From NCBI GenBank assembly GCA_000433255.1, contig HF998230.1:1-64000 (forward strand): a DNA stretch of 64,000 nucleotides, in the 5' to 3' direction. Shown here piece after piece: positions 17,050 through 24,896 of the stretch; the first letter of the stretch is position 1, and each line of letters begins with the position of its first letter. Source of the stretch: Coprobacillus sp. CAG:605 (GTDB lineage Bacteria; Bacillota_I; Bacilli_A; RF39; UBA660). Both the position numbers and the translations under genes were made by a program. The notes beneath the pieces were generated by a model that was not told where the DNA came from, ran no database searches, and saw nothing but the letters and a program-made list of their open reading frames with translations.

Positions 17050-18342
17050 ATGGAAAAATTAAATGAAGAATTTGTTATAAATTTATCTCACAAAAAGGGC
17101 GAACCAGAATGGATGACCGATTTTAGAGTAAATAGTTATAAGACTTTTCTTAACTCTAGTGAGCCATCATTTGGCCCTAAGTTAGATATTGACTTTGATT
17201 CTTTATGTTATTATAAAGATAAAACAAAGAAATTAACTAATAAGTGGGAGAATGTTTCTTGTAATATTAGAAATACTTTTGATAATTTAGGGGTTATTGA
17301 AGCGGAAAATAAATACTTAGGTGGTGTTACTAATCAAATTGAAAGTGAAGTATTCTATCATAACCAAGTAGTTGAAGATAATATCATATTCACTTCTAGT
17401 GATGATGCCCTAAAGAAATATCCTGATTTATTTAAAAAATACTTTAATAACTTAGTTAAGTATGACGAAAATAAGTATACCGCTTTAAATGGTGCCTTAT
17501 GGAGTGGGGGTTCTTTTATCTATATTCCTCCTCATACTAAGGTCGATAGACCACTTCAAAGTTATTTCCGTATTGAAAGTGCCTCTTTAGGTCAGTTTGA
17601 ACGTACAATTATTATCGTTGATGATTATGCTGAACTATCTTACATTGAAGGATGTACCGCCACAGCTTACTCCACAACCTCCCTACATGCTGGTGTTGTT
17701 GAAATATACGTTGGTAAACATGCTAAATGTCGCTATTCTACTATTCAAAACTGGTCTAACGATGTATATAACTTAGTAACTAAACGTGCCATTGTTGATG
17801 AAGACGGACTTATGGAGTGGGTTGATGGTAACATTGGTAGTGGCGTAACTATGAAATATCCTTCTTGTATTTTAAAAGGTGATAACTCAAAAGGAAACTC
17901 CATTTCTATTGCGTATGCCAAGGCCGGCCAAGTCTTAGATGCCGGTGCTAAAATGATTCACTTAGGAAAAAATACTAAGTCGACCATTATTAGTAAATCT
18001 ATCGCCGCTAATGGGGGAGTTGCTAACTATCGTGGAACTACCAGAATTACTAAAAATGCCACTAACTCTGTTGCGGAAGTAAAATGTGACACCATTCTTT
18101 TAGACGATAAATCAAGAAGTGATACTTTTCCTAAAAATATTGTGGCTAATCAAAGTTCACGTCTGGCCCATGAAGCTACAATACAAAAAATCGACGAAGA
18201 TAAATTATTTTACTTAGTAAGCAAAGGCCTAACCGAAGATATGGCCAAAGAACTCCTAATTATGGGCTTTATCAATGACTTTAAAAAAGAGTTACCAATG
18301 GAATATGCCGTCGAGTTAAACCGTTTAATAAAAGAAAATTAA
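17050..18342 (+). CDS. sufB: Fe-S cluster assembly scaffold SufB
   Basis: 430 residues from ATG 17050; an in-frame GTG at 17041 is possible. SufB signatures: SHKKGEPEWMTDFR near the start, the YIPPHTKVDRPLQSYFRI core, EGCTATAY, and the C-terminal VKCDTILLDDKSRSDTFP with the conserved cysteine of the SufB-SufD interface, then SSRLAHEATIQKI. SufB assembles Fe-S clusters with SufC and SufD. None of these is adjacent, which is unusual since suf genes normally cluster; the rest may lie outside the window. Confidence 0.93.
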   Translation: MEKLNEEFVINLSHKKGEPEWMTDFRVNSYKTFLNSSEPSFGPKLDIDFDSLCYYKDKTKKLTNKWENVSCNIRNTFDNLGVIEAENKYLGGVTNQIESEVFYHNQVVEDNIIFTSSDDALKKYPDLFKKYFNNLVKYDENKYTALNGALWSGGSFIYIPPHTKVDRPLQSYFRIESASLGQFERTIIIVDDYAELSYIEGCTATAYSTTSLHAGVVEIYVGKHAKCRYSTIQNWSNDVYNLVTKRAIVDEDGLMEWVDGNIGSGVTMKYPSCILKGDNSKGNSISIAYAKAGQVLDAGAKMIHLGKNTKSTIISKSIAANGGVANYRGTTRITKNATNSVAEVKCDTILLDDKSRSDTFPKNIVANQSSRLAHEATIQKIDEDKLFYLVSKGLTEDMAKELLIMGFINDFKKELPMEYAVELNRLIKEN

Positions 18343-18368
18343 AATTTTAAAAATTTGTGCAAAATTGA

Positions 18369-18482
18369 AAAACTGCAAAAAAAACAGTACAGTTTTTGAA
18401 ATTCTGCACAAAAAACGCGTTTGAAACGCAAAAATGCTGCAGAATTTATAACTTTTGCGTTTTTGCATTAAATATTTATATA
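18369..18482. promoter_or_regulatory. Nested inverted repeats upstream of ssb
   Basis: Several palindromes overlap: AAAAACTG/CAGTTTTT (18369-18376 with 18390-18397), AAATTCTGCA/TGCAGAATTT (near 18399-18408 and 18438-18447), and an inner GCGTT/AACGC. The -35 of ssb sits within a GCGTTTTTGCAT element. This is likely a regulatory region and partly a weak transcript end for sufB. The factor is unknown. Confidence 0.5.
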
Positions 18483-18491
18483 TGTTATATT
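18463..18491 (+). promoter_or_regulatory. Promoter of ssb
   Basis: TTGCAT (18463-18468), 17 nt, TATATT (18486-18491), followed by GAAGGGAGG before the ATG at 18515. Confidence 0.7.
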
Positions 18492-18514
18492 CTCCCTCGA
18501 AGGGAGGTTTTGTA

Positions 18515-18883
18515 ATGAACCAAGTAGTTCTAGTCGGTCGTATTGCAAAAGATATTGATATCCAAATAATGCCTAACAACAAGAAAAAAACATCACTTAT
18601 CTTAGCAGTATCTCGTGCTTATAAGAACAGCGAAGGCTACTACGACACTGATTTCATTAGAATTACCTTATGGAATGGAATTGCATCTAATACCAAAGAA
18701 TTCTGCCATACAGGTGATTTAATTGGAATCAAAGGTCGTATCCAATCTAATTCTTATGAAGATGCCGACGGTAATAAAAAGTATAGTACTGACATTATTG
18801 CTGATAAAGTTACATTTCTATCTAGTAGAAATATACTTGAAGAAGAAAATAATGACGATGATACTTTAGATGAAGAGAACTAA
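18515..18883 (+). CDS. ssb: Single-stranded DNA-binding protein
   Basis: 122 residues from ATG 18515, supported by GGGAGG. The OB fold is complete: MNQVVLVGRIAKDI, SLILAVSRAY, DTDFIRITLWNG, GDLIGIKGRIQ, ADKVTFLSS. The acidic tail is short (EENNDDDTLDEEN) and lacks the DDDLPF tip that recruits partner proteins. It stands alone rather than between rpsF and rpsR, so it may be an accessory Ssb. Confidence 0.9.
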   Translation: MNQVVLVGRIAKDIDIQIMPNNKKKTSLILAVSRAYKNSEGYYDTDFIRITLWNGIASNTKEFCHTGDLIGIKGRIQSNSYEDADGNKKYSTDIIADKVTFLSSRNILEEENNDDDTLDEEN

Positions 18884-18897
18884 AAAGTTCTCTTTTT
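18874..18897 (+). terminator. Terminator of ssb
   Basis: AGAGAACT/AGTTCTCT (18874-18881 with 18886-18893) then a T-run; it overlaps the stop codon. Confidence 0.8.
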
Positions 18898-19023
18898 AAA
18901 GAATTTTGATTACATAAATGATATATAAAAATATAAATATATGATATCAGTTTACAATGGGCAAAGACAGAACTAAAAGTAAACTTTAAACTATATAATA
19001 TGCGATAAGGAAGTGAAATTTAT

Positions 19024-19380
19024 ATGATTAAAGGAGACAGATTAAAAGCACTAAGAAAATCAGTAGGTTATACACAAACTGAACTAGGGGAATTACTTGG
19101 GGTAAAAAAATCAGTAGTATGTTTATATGAAAAAGAATTAAGAAATCCATCTATTGAAAATATTGCTGAATTAGTTCAAATCTTTGGCGTTGACGCTGAC
19201 TATCTTATTGGTACAGACTGTTTAGTAAAGACCAAGAAAAAAGGGGAAGAAAAGATATATGCTATGACTAAAGAAGAAGTAACATTTATCAATGAATTAA
19301 AAAAGAACAAAATGTTATATGACATTTTATTACAAGACCCTAAAAGAGGTATTGATTTATTAAAAACTAAAATTGGTTAG
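19024..19380 (+). CDS. XRE-family transcriptional regulator
   Basis: 118 residues. Helix-turn-helix at 1-60 (LKALRKSVGYTQTELGELLG, KKSVVCLYEKELRNPS, DADYLIG). The C-terminal half is charged (EEVTFINELKKNKMLYDILL, DPKRGIDLLKTKIG), as in regulators near phage-like or stress genes, with no known ligand domain. Monocistronic, with a terminator 10 nt past the stop. Confidence 0.87.
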   Translation: MIKGDRLKALRKSVGYTQTELGELLGVKKSVVCLYEKELRNPSIENIAELVQIFGVDADYLIGTDCLVKTKKKGEEKIYAMTKEEVTFINELKKNKMLYDILLQDPKRGIDLLKTKIG

Positions 19381-19389
19381 TTTATTAGG

Positions 19390-19413
19390 AAAGTAGAATT
19401 ATCTACTTTTTTT
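19390..19413 (+). terminator. Terminator
   Basis: AAAGTAGA/TCTACTTT (19390-19397 with 19402-19409) then T-run. Confidence 0.8.
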
Positions 19414-19467
19414 CTTGGCCCTATGATATAATCTATTTAAGATAAAGAATAGTAGTGAGGTTGTATT

Positions 19468-20301
19468 ATGAAAAAAGGTATGAATTACTTTATGTTATTA
19501 GGGTTATTATTTTTAATGCCAGTTTGGTTTGATATTGTTAAAGCAAGTAGTTTAGGTGATATTAATAATGACGGCTATATTGATAAGAGTGATGCTATGA
19601 TTTTATATCAAGTTATTAATAATGCAAAAACACTGACTAACGAAGAAAAAGTATATGCCGATTTAAATTTAGATGGCAATGTTGATGAGATTGATTTAAA
19701 TATTTTAAGAAGCTATTTACTTAATGATATTGACACTCTTCCATATCAAAGTGCCGAAAATATAGTATCTAACGCTTCATATGGCGATATCGATTTAGAT
19801 GGCAGAGTAAACATTGTCGATACATATCTTATACGTACGTGTCCGGATAATTTGACATCCCAACAAAAAATTAATAGTGATGTTAACTTAGATGGAAATA
19901 TTGATTTAAATGACAAATATATCATTGAAAGCTACGCAGCTCAGCTAATAAATACCATTCCTGTAATTGGGATGACGAGTGGCGATAATGATAGTGAAGA
20001 TTCCAGTAATTCATGTAATATTGTTATCTATCGTTCAGTAAAATTAAGTGATACCAGTGTTATAACTCCTGATTCAAGTAATAATGAAAATACTAATAAT
20101 GACAATACCACAACATCCAGTCCAAGTGAAACCCAAGAAGATACAACTAGTAATATCAAAGAAGATACTAAAAAAGAAGACGAAATCAAAAATCCTGATA
20201 CTGGAGCATTTGCTCCAATAGGTCTTCTTCTAGGAACAATAGTACTAAGCACAGTAATCTTATTTGTAATTAAAAAACACAACATATTTATGAAAATCTA
20301 A
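19468..20301 (+). CDS. Dockerin-repeat surface protein with NPDTG sorting signal
   Basis: 277 residues. A signal peptide (1-27) precedes two dockerin-like pairs of EF-hand calcium loops (GDINNDGYIDKSDAMIL with ADLNLDGNVDEIDLNIL; GDIDLDGRVNIVDTYLI with SDVNLDGNIDLNDKYII), covering about 30-155. A Thr/Asn/Ser-rich stalk follows (195-235). The C-terminus has NPDTGAFAPI, a hydrophobic helix and KKH, the layout of a sortase signal with NPDTG in place of LPXTG. The sortase at 61811 is a plausible partner (inferred). The dockerins suggest a cohesin partner elsewhere. Confidence 0.85.
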   Translation: MKKGMNYFMLLGLLFLMPVWFDIVKASSLGDINNDGYIDKSDAMILYQVINNAKTLTNEEKVYADLNLDGNVDEIDLNILRSYLLNDIDTLPYQSAENIVSNASYGDIDLDGRVNIVDTYLIRTCPDNLTSQQKINSDVNLDGNIDLNDKYIIESYAAQLINTIPVIGMTSGDNDSEDSSNSCNIVIYRSVKLSDTSVITPDSSNNENTNNDNTTTSSPSETQEDTTSNIKEDTKKEDEIKNPDTGAFAPIGLLLGTIVLSTVILFVIKKHNIFMKI

Positions 20302-20322
20302 TAGGAACATCTCCTATTTTTT
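20300..20322 (+). terminator. Terminator of the dockerin gene
   Basis: AATAGGA/TCCTATT (20300-20306 with 20312-20318) then T-run. Confidence 0.75.
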
Positions 20323-20330
20323 CTTTGCCT

Positions 20331-20354
20331 AAAAAAAGCCTCTACCCAAGAGAC
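20331..20354 (-). terminator. Terminator of the 20342 gene
   Basis: On the minus strand GTCTCT/AGAGGC (one G-T pair) then T7; it overlaps the end of the coding region. Confidence 0.6.
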
Positions 20355-21262
20355 TTATCATTAACATAACCATCAATAAAATATAGGGGATTCCCTTTCT
20401 TCAAAGTAAGACTTTTTTCTTTATCATTTAAAACATAACTACGAGCTTCATATCTTTTTACCTTATTTTGACATAACTGTAAGAAAAGACCCATTATCGC
20501 ATACGTTATATCTTCATTAAGAGCTAACTTATAACAATCATGCCTAATCGCATTTCCTAAAAACACATAAACATTCTTATACTTATCTATATTCTTACTA
20601 TCAATATAAGCTAAATACTCATAAGTATCACAATACATTAATCTAATAAAATAATCACTATATCTATTTATTTCAAATACTTCTAAACACTTAATGGCTA
20701 AAATCCTACTAAACGACGAATCATTAGTTAATAAACCATATAACACATCTTTAGCATCGTCTTTTAAAGTAACCGCTAGAATATACGCCAAACCCCTTAA
20801 ATAATCATTAAGACTCAATGTATTATCATTATAAATATTATAATACTCACTATTTCTAATCGCCTTATCCTTAGCCATATCTTCATTACTTGTAAGAAGA
20901 CTTTCCTTATCCTTCAAAGTCATTCTAAAATATTCTCTAATTAAATAAGTACATAACTTCTTACTAGCCATTATTCTCTTTTTAAACTCCAAGAAATTTT
21001 TTCCTGTAATATAACTTTTAAATTCTTCACCGCTAGCCAAAGTATAAACATAAATTATTCTTTTTAAAGCTTCATCAAACTCAGGCAATTTAGAAATGTT
21101 TTCATAAAATTCTTCATAATTCTTTTTATTTTTATCTAACTTCTCAAATTCTAATTTTACAACATTATCTAATGCTATATCCAATTCTTCATTAAATAGC
21201 TCACCAATATTATTCATTGTATAAACATCTTGCATAATATTATATAAAATACTATCTAACAT
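20342..21262 (-). CDS. Hypothetical protein
   Basis: 306 residues, soluble and helical, with no recognised domain. Around 150-215 there is a HEAT-like stretch (LKDDAKDVLYGLLTNDSSFS, RILAIKCLEVFEINRY), hinting at helical repeats. GGGGG lies before the ATG. It is divergent from the gene at 21348. Confidence 0.65.
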   Translation of the reverse strand: MLDSILYNIMQDVYTMNNIGELFNEELDIALDNVVKLEFEKLDKNKKNYEEFYENISKLPEFDEALKRIIYVYTLASGEEFKSYITGKNFLEFKKRIMASKKLCTYLIREYFRMTLKDKESLLTSNEDMAKDKAIRNSEYYNIYNDNTLSLNDYLRGLAYILAVTLKDDAKDVLYGLLTNDSSFSRILAIKCLEVFEINRYSDYFIRLMYCDTYEYLAYIDSKNIDKYKNVYVFLGNAIRHDCYKLALNEDITYAIMGLFLQLCQNKVKRYEARSYVLNDKEKSLTLKKGNPLYFIDGYVNDKSLG

Positions 21263-21347
21263 AAATATCCCCCTTCCAGCACTTAGTATTATAACAAATA
21301 GTAAAATAAATTCAAGAACAAATCATATATTTTACTAGGTGATTATT

Positions 21348-22121
21348 TTGAAAAAATTTTTAAAAGCCGCTTGCTTTTTAATCTTAACCGGTTTTAGTTT
21401 TTATTTTACGGAGAAAACTGCCGTTTTAGTTCGTAATCAAGACCCAATTATGCAAGCTATAAAAGAGGCTAGTGTGGAACTGAATCATGAAGCCGTCAAT
21501 GCTAGTATTACTAAAGATTATATTATTCCTGGTATTAATGGCAGTCGTATTAATGAAATTAAAAGTTTAATGCAAATGAAAGAAAATAATGTTTTTAATT
21601 CTTTATTTTTAGTAACCGAATCTGTTAAACCTAAAGTTTCTTTAAATGATAACAAAGATAAGATTATTATTAAGGGTAATCCTAAAAAAGGAGCAGTATC
21701 TTTTATTATAGAATCTAAAGACACTCCTAGTTATACTTATTTAAAAAGCCATAATATCCAAGCATCTCTTCTTACTAAAAGCGATACTTACGCTAAAGAC
21801 GAAAACTTAGAACAATTAAATAACGACTTTGAAAACTATAAAAAATTAGAAAATAAGTTAAATAAAGCCAAAACTAACACTAATATCTGTATCTTAAATA
21901 ACTATAATAAAGAAATATGTTTAAAATATAATAAATACTTAGTTGAACCTAGTATCACTCTTAATAAATCTAACTTAGTAGATAGTAAATCAAAAATTGA
22001 AAGTGGTTCTATAATTCTTTTAAGTAAGAGTACCACCACTGAAGAGTTAGAACATATAATAAACTACTTAACTTCTAAAAACTTAAAAATTGTAACTTTA
22101 TCGTCCCTTATTAGCGAGTAG
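21348..22121 (+). CDS. Exported protein, degenerate polysaccharide-deacetylase-like
   Basis: 257 residues if translation starts at TTG 21348, preceded by GGTGATTAT. It has a signal anchor (MKKFLKAACFLILTGFSFYF). The second half looks like a NodB polysaccharide-deacetylase barrel with KKGAVSFIIESKDTPSYTYL and the end SGSIILLSKSTTTEELEHII, but the metal-binding Asp and His motifs are absent. The first half (VLVRNQDPIMQAIKEAS) matches nothing I know. The fold call is weak; a non-catalytic cell-wall protein is plausible. Confidence 0.55.
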   Translation: MKKFLKAACFLILTGFSFYFTEKTAVLVRNQDPIMQAIKEASVELNHEAVNASITKDYIIPGINGSRINEIKSLMQMKENNVFNSLFLVTESVKPKVSLNDNKDKIIIKGNPKKGAVSFIIESKDTPSYTYLKSHNIQASLLTKSDTYAKDENLEQLNNDFENYKKLENKLNKAKTNTNICILNNYNKEICLKYNKYLVEPSITLNKSNLVDSKSKIESGSIILLSKSTTTEELEHIINYLTSKNLKIVTLSSLISE

Positions 22122-22128
22122 GGTAACT

Positions 22129-22221
22129 AAAAAAATCATAGGATGCCTAATTTACAAAATGGTTTGATTTATTATTCGCCAAAACCACCAGCGAAAATAT
22201 TTACTAAGTTAGTACATCCTT
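22129..22221 (-). ncRNA. Candidate structured RNA with possible pseudoknot
   Basis: On the minus strand a -10-like TATGAT (22227-22232) is followed by AAGGATG at the predicted start. This pairs with CATCCTAT at the far end, directly before T7 (22135-22129). Inside are a palindromic TACTAACTTAGTA and the hairpin TTCGC/GCGAA. The 11-nt loop of that hairpin holds GGTTT, which can pair with a downstream AAACC. It has no reading frame and no coding neighbour downstream on this strand. The family is not recognised. Confidence 0.5.
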
Positions 22222-22355
22222 AATATATCATACGCTTTTCTAATTATAAATAATTTAGCTTTTAATTTTCTAAATGAGAGAATCTCTTTTTATCCTTAAG
22301 TTTTCTCTCTTTTTAATTCCAATAAATTTGTACTCCGTAAAGCCCCAACAAAAAT
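22222..22355. other. Intergenic region
   Basis: AT-rich, with a small GAGA-gaa-TCTC hairpin followed by T5 near 22275-22292 and a further T-run. No gene is seen. Together with the candidate RNA and the RNase J promoter it fills the 300-nt gap. Confidence 0.5.
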
Positions 22356-22384
22356 TTGCTTTTACTCAAATATTTTGCTATAAT
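22356..22384 (+). promoter_or_regulatory. Promoter of the RNase J-like gene
   Basis: TTGCTT (22356-22361), 17 nt, TATAAT (22379-22384). Confidence 0.8.
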
Positions 22385-22429
22385 ACAACTAGTTATGCGC
22401 CTTAATATATAGAAAGAAGAATTATAATT

Positions 22430-24064
22430 ATGAGTAAAATAAAAATAATGGGTCTAGGTGGCCTTGCCGAAACTGGTAAAAACACCTACGTTATTGAAGT
22501 AGATGATTCAATTTATATTTTTGATTGTGGCTTAAAATTTGCTACGGAAAACCTTTATGGAATTGATTATATTATTCCTGACTTTGAATACTTAGTAAAA
22601 AGCAAAAAAAGAATAAAAGGTTTATTCTTAACTCATGGGCATTATGAAAACATGGGCGCAACTGCTGATTTGTTAAGACTTATTCCTAATTTAAAAGTAT
22701 ACGCTACTAAATTTACTAAATATATCTTAGAACAAGATGGTGTAAACCCTAATAATATTATTGAAATTAAATCCCATAAAAAAATAAACTTTGGTGAATG
22801 CAGTGTCTTCCCAATCAATGTCTCTCACTCAGCTCCCGATGCTGTTATGTACGTATTAAATACTAAAGACGGCGCTATTTGTTATACTGGTGATTTTATT
22901 ATCGATCCAACCATGAGTGGGGCTTACGATATGGACTTAGGAAAAATTGCCTACGTTGGAAAACAAGGAGTGCTAGCTCTTCTAAGTGAATCATCATTTA
23001 GTGAAAAAGCTGGTCATACCTCACCAAACCACCGTTTAACAGGACTATTTAAAAGTGCTATAACCCATAATAAAGATAGAATGATATTCCTAGTCTTGCC
23101 AACTCATCTATATACAATTCAAGAAATATTTGATGCTGCAAAGAATACTCACCGTAAAATAGTTCTAATGGGTAAACAACTTCAAAACATTGTTGATATG
23201 GGCTTAAAAGAAGGCTACCTAACTATCCAAGAAGGACTCCTTGGCGACCTATCTAATATCGAAGATAAAGACTCTATCCTAATAATGGCTGATAATAAAG
23301 AAAATCCTTATGCTTGCATTAGCAAAGTAATAAGTGGTTATGATAAATTTATTCACCTAAAGAGTAGTGATACAATTTGTTTTGCTGAACCACGTTATGA
23401 TGCTACTGAAAAAATGCTTGTTAAAATTGAAAATGACTTAGCTATGAATGGTTGTAACATTGTATCTATTCCTAAAGATAAAACTATTTTACACCACGCT
23501 TCGCAAGAAGACTTAATGTTAATGATTAAACTAATTAATCCTAAGTATTATATGCCAGTTAAAGGTGAATATCGTTATATGGTTAATAATGCTAACTTAG
23601 CGTCTCGTCTAGGTATCCCTAATGAAAATATTATCCTAAAACAAAATGGTGATATTGTTGAAATCATTGATGGCAAACTTCAAAATAAATTTAAAACCAT
23701 TAAAATTAACGATGTTTTAATTGATGGTAAAAGTAACGACGACGTTGGAGAATTAGTAATCAAAGATAGAGAAATGTTAAGCGAAAATGGTATTGTCTTA
23801 ATATCTGCTACAATAAGTAAACAAACAAGAAAAATCTTAGTTGGACCAGAAGTAACAACTAGAGGATTTATCTATATTAAAGATAGTAAAGAAATGATTA
23901 AAGAAATTAAGAATATCTCTTTAGACGTTATTGAAAGAAATATTACCGATAAATCTATTGAATATAACAAAATAAAGACCGAAATCAGAGAAGAACTTGG
24001 TAAGTATTTATATGCTGAAACTGAGTGTAAACCAATGATTATTGCGGTTGTTCAAGAAGTGTAG
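22430..24064 (+). CDS. RNase J-family protein with degenerate active site
   Basis: 544 residues, the usual RNase J length and layout: beta-lactamase core, beta-CASP insert and C-terminal domain (LISATISKQTRKILVGPEVTTRGFIYI). The metal motif HxHxDH reads HGHYEN (69-74), so Asp and the last His are replaced by E and N. The later VHGEYR motif reads VKGEYR. The His of SHSAPDA and the Asp of GDF remain. RNase J degrades and matures RNA. B. subtilis J2 is a weak, largely structural partner of J1, and this may be an analogous non-catalytic subunit (inferred). Confidence 0.88.
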   Translation: MSKIKIMGLGGLAETGKNTYVIEVDDSIYIFDCGLKFATENLYGIDYIIPDFEYLVKSKKRIKGLFLTHGHYENMGATADLLRLIPNLKVYATKFTKYILEQDGVNPNNIIEIKSHKKINFGECSVFPINVSHSAPDAVMYVLNTKDGAICYTGDFIIDPTMSGAYDMDLGKIAYVGKQGVLALLSESSFSEKAGHTSPNHRLTGLFKSAITHNKDRMIFLVLPTHLYTIQEIFDAAKNTHRKIVLMGKQLQNIVDMGLKEGYLTIQEGLLGDLSNIEDKDSILIMADNKENPYACISKVISGYDKFIHLKSSDTICFAEPRYDATEKMLVKIENDLAMNGCNIVSIPKDKTILHHASQEDLMLMIKLINPKYYMPVKGEYRYMVNNANLASRLGIPNENIILKQNGDIVEIIDGKLQNKFKTIKINDVLIDGKSNDDVGELVIKDREMLSENGIVLISATISKQTRKILVGPEVTTRGFIYIKDSKEMIKEIKNISLDVIERNITDKSIEYNKIKTEIREELGKYLYAETECKPMIIAVVQEV

Positions 24065-24086
24065 GTTGCAATAACTTACCTTTTTT
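24061..24086 (+). terminator. Terminator
   Basis: GTAGGTT/AACTTAC (24061-24067 with 24073-24079, one G-T pair) then T6; it overlaps the stop codon. Confidence 0.65.
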
Positions 24087-24112
24087 CTTATAATTTTCTA
24101 AGAGGTAATTAT

Positions 24113-24673
24113 ATGGAAGAACTTTTAACTAATATTTTAACCAATTTAGGTATGTATGGACCATTACTAGCAAGTTTTCTAATTATTTTAGAATCTATTA
24201 TTCCTATCTTACCTTTATGTGGCTTTGTTACTATGAACTTCTTAAGTTTTGGCATTATCTTAGGGTTTATTATAAGCTATATCTGTACAATTATTGGCTG
24301 TAACTTAGCGTACTTCTTAGTTCATTTATCTAAAAACTATGTTAATAATAAGATGCTAAAAGCTCCAAATGCCCAAAAACTTATAAAAAGATTCTCTAAG
24401 ATAAAATTTACTAATTTAACTTTAATAGTAGCCATTCCATTTACTCCAGCATTTTTAATTAATATCTGTGCTGCAATAAGTAATATACCCTATAAAAAGT
24501 ATTTACTAAGTATCATAGTAGGAAAGATATTTATGGTTTATTTCTGGGGCTTTATTGGTCTAACTTTTGTCGAATGCCTATCTAATCCCTATGCTTTAAT
24601 TAAACTATCAATCCTCCTTCTACTAGCATATATATTAAGTATCATTACTAAAAAAATTATGAATATAGATTAA
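24113..24673 (+). CDS. DedA-family membrane protein
   Basis: 186 residues, five to six hydrophobic segments. LESIIPILPLCGFVTMN is the DedA entrance motif (E and the P-rich turn), and VAIPFTPAFLINICAAIS matches the second re-entrant loop (family FxPxxR; the Arg is missing). DedA proteins include undecaprenyl-phosphate and phospholipid flippases and support envelope homeostasis. AGAGG lies before the ATG. Confidence 0.85.
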   Translation: MEELLTNILTNLGMYGPLLASFLIILESIIPILPLCGFVTMNFLSFGIILGFIISYICTIIGCNLAYFLVHLSKNYVNNKMLKAPNAQKLIKRFSKIKFTNLTLIVAIPFTPAFLINICAAISNIPYKKYLLSIIVGKIFMVYFWGFIGLTFVECLSNPYALIKLSILLLLAYILSIITKKIMNID

Positions 24674-24724
24674 TATATTCTTTTTTTGACGTTGTTTTTA
24701 ATATTTTTAGGGTATGATATAACC

Positions 24725-24838
24725 GTTTAGATTAATTTAAAATCTAATGTCGAAATATCAGGAGGAATAGGTACAATAAACGACCCATACATAGTAAAAA
24801 CAAATTAGATTACATAAATTAACGATGTAATTTTTTTA
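24725..24838 (+). ncRNA. Candidate small RNA or leader with terminator
   Basis: TATGAT at 24713-24718 predicts a start near 24725. The RNA can form AGATT/AATCT, then a GTCG/CGAC stem whose large loop exposes AGGAGGAATAGG. It ends in ATTACAT/ATGTAAT (24809-24815 with 24825-24831) plus T7. No ATG, GTG or TTG follows the AGGAGG at a proper distance. The following gene has its own promoter, so this looks like a separate transcript. The -35 is weak. Confidence 0.45.
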
Positions 24839-24843
24839 AAGAC

Positions 24844-24872
24844 TTGATAAACAAATAAACGTACGATATAAT
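24844..24872 (+). promoter_or_regulatory. Promoter of rmuC
   Basis: TTGATA (24844-24849), 17 nt, TATAAT (24867-24872); AGGAGA before the ATG at 24897. Confidence 0.85.
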
Positions 24873-24896
24873 TAATAAGAACATAGGAGAAAAAAT

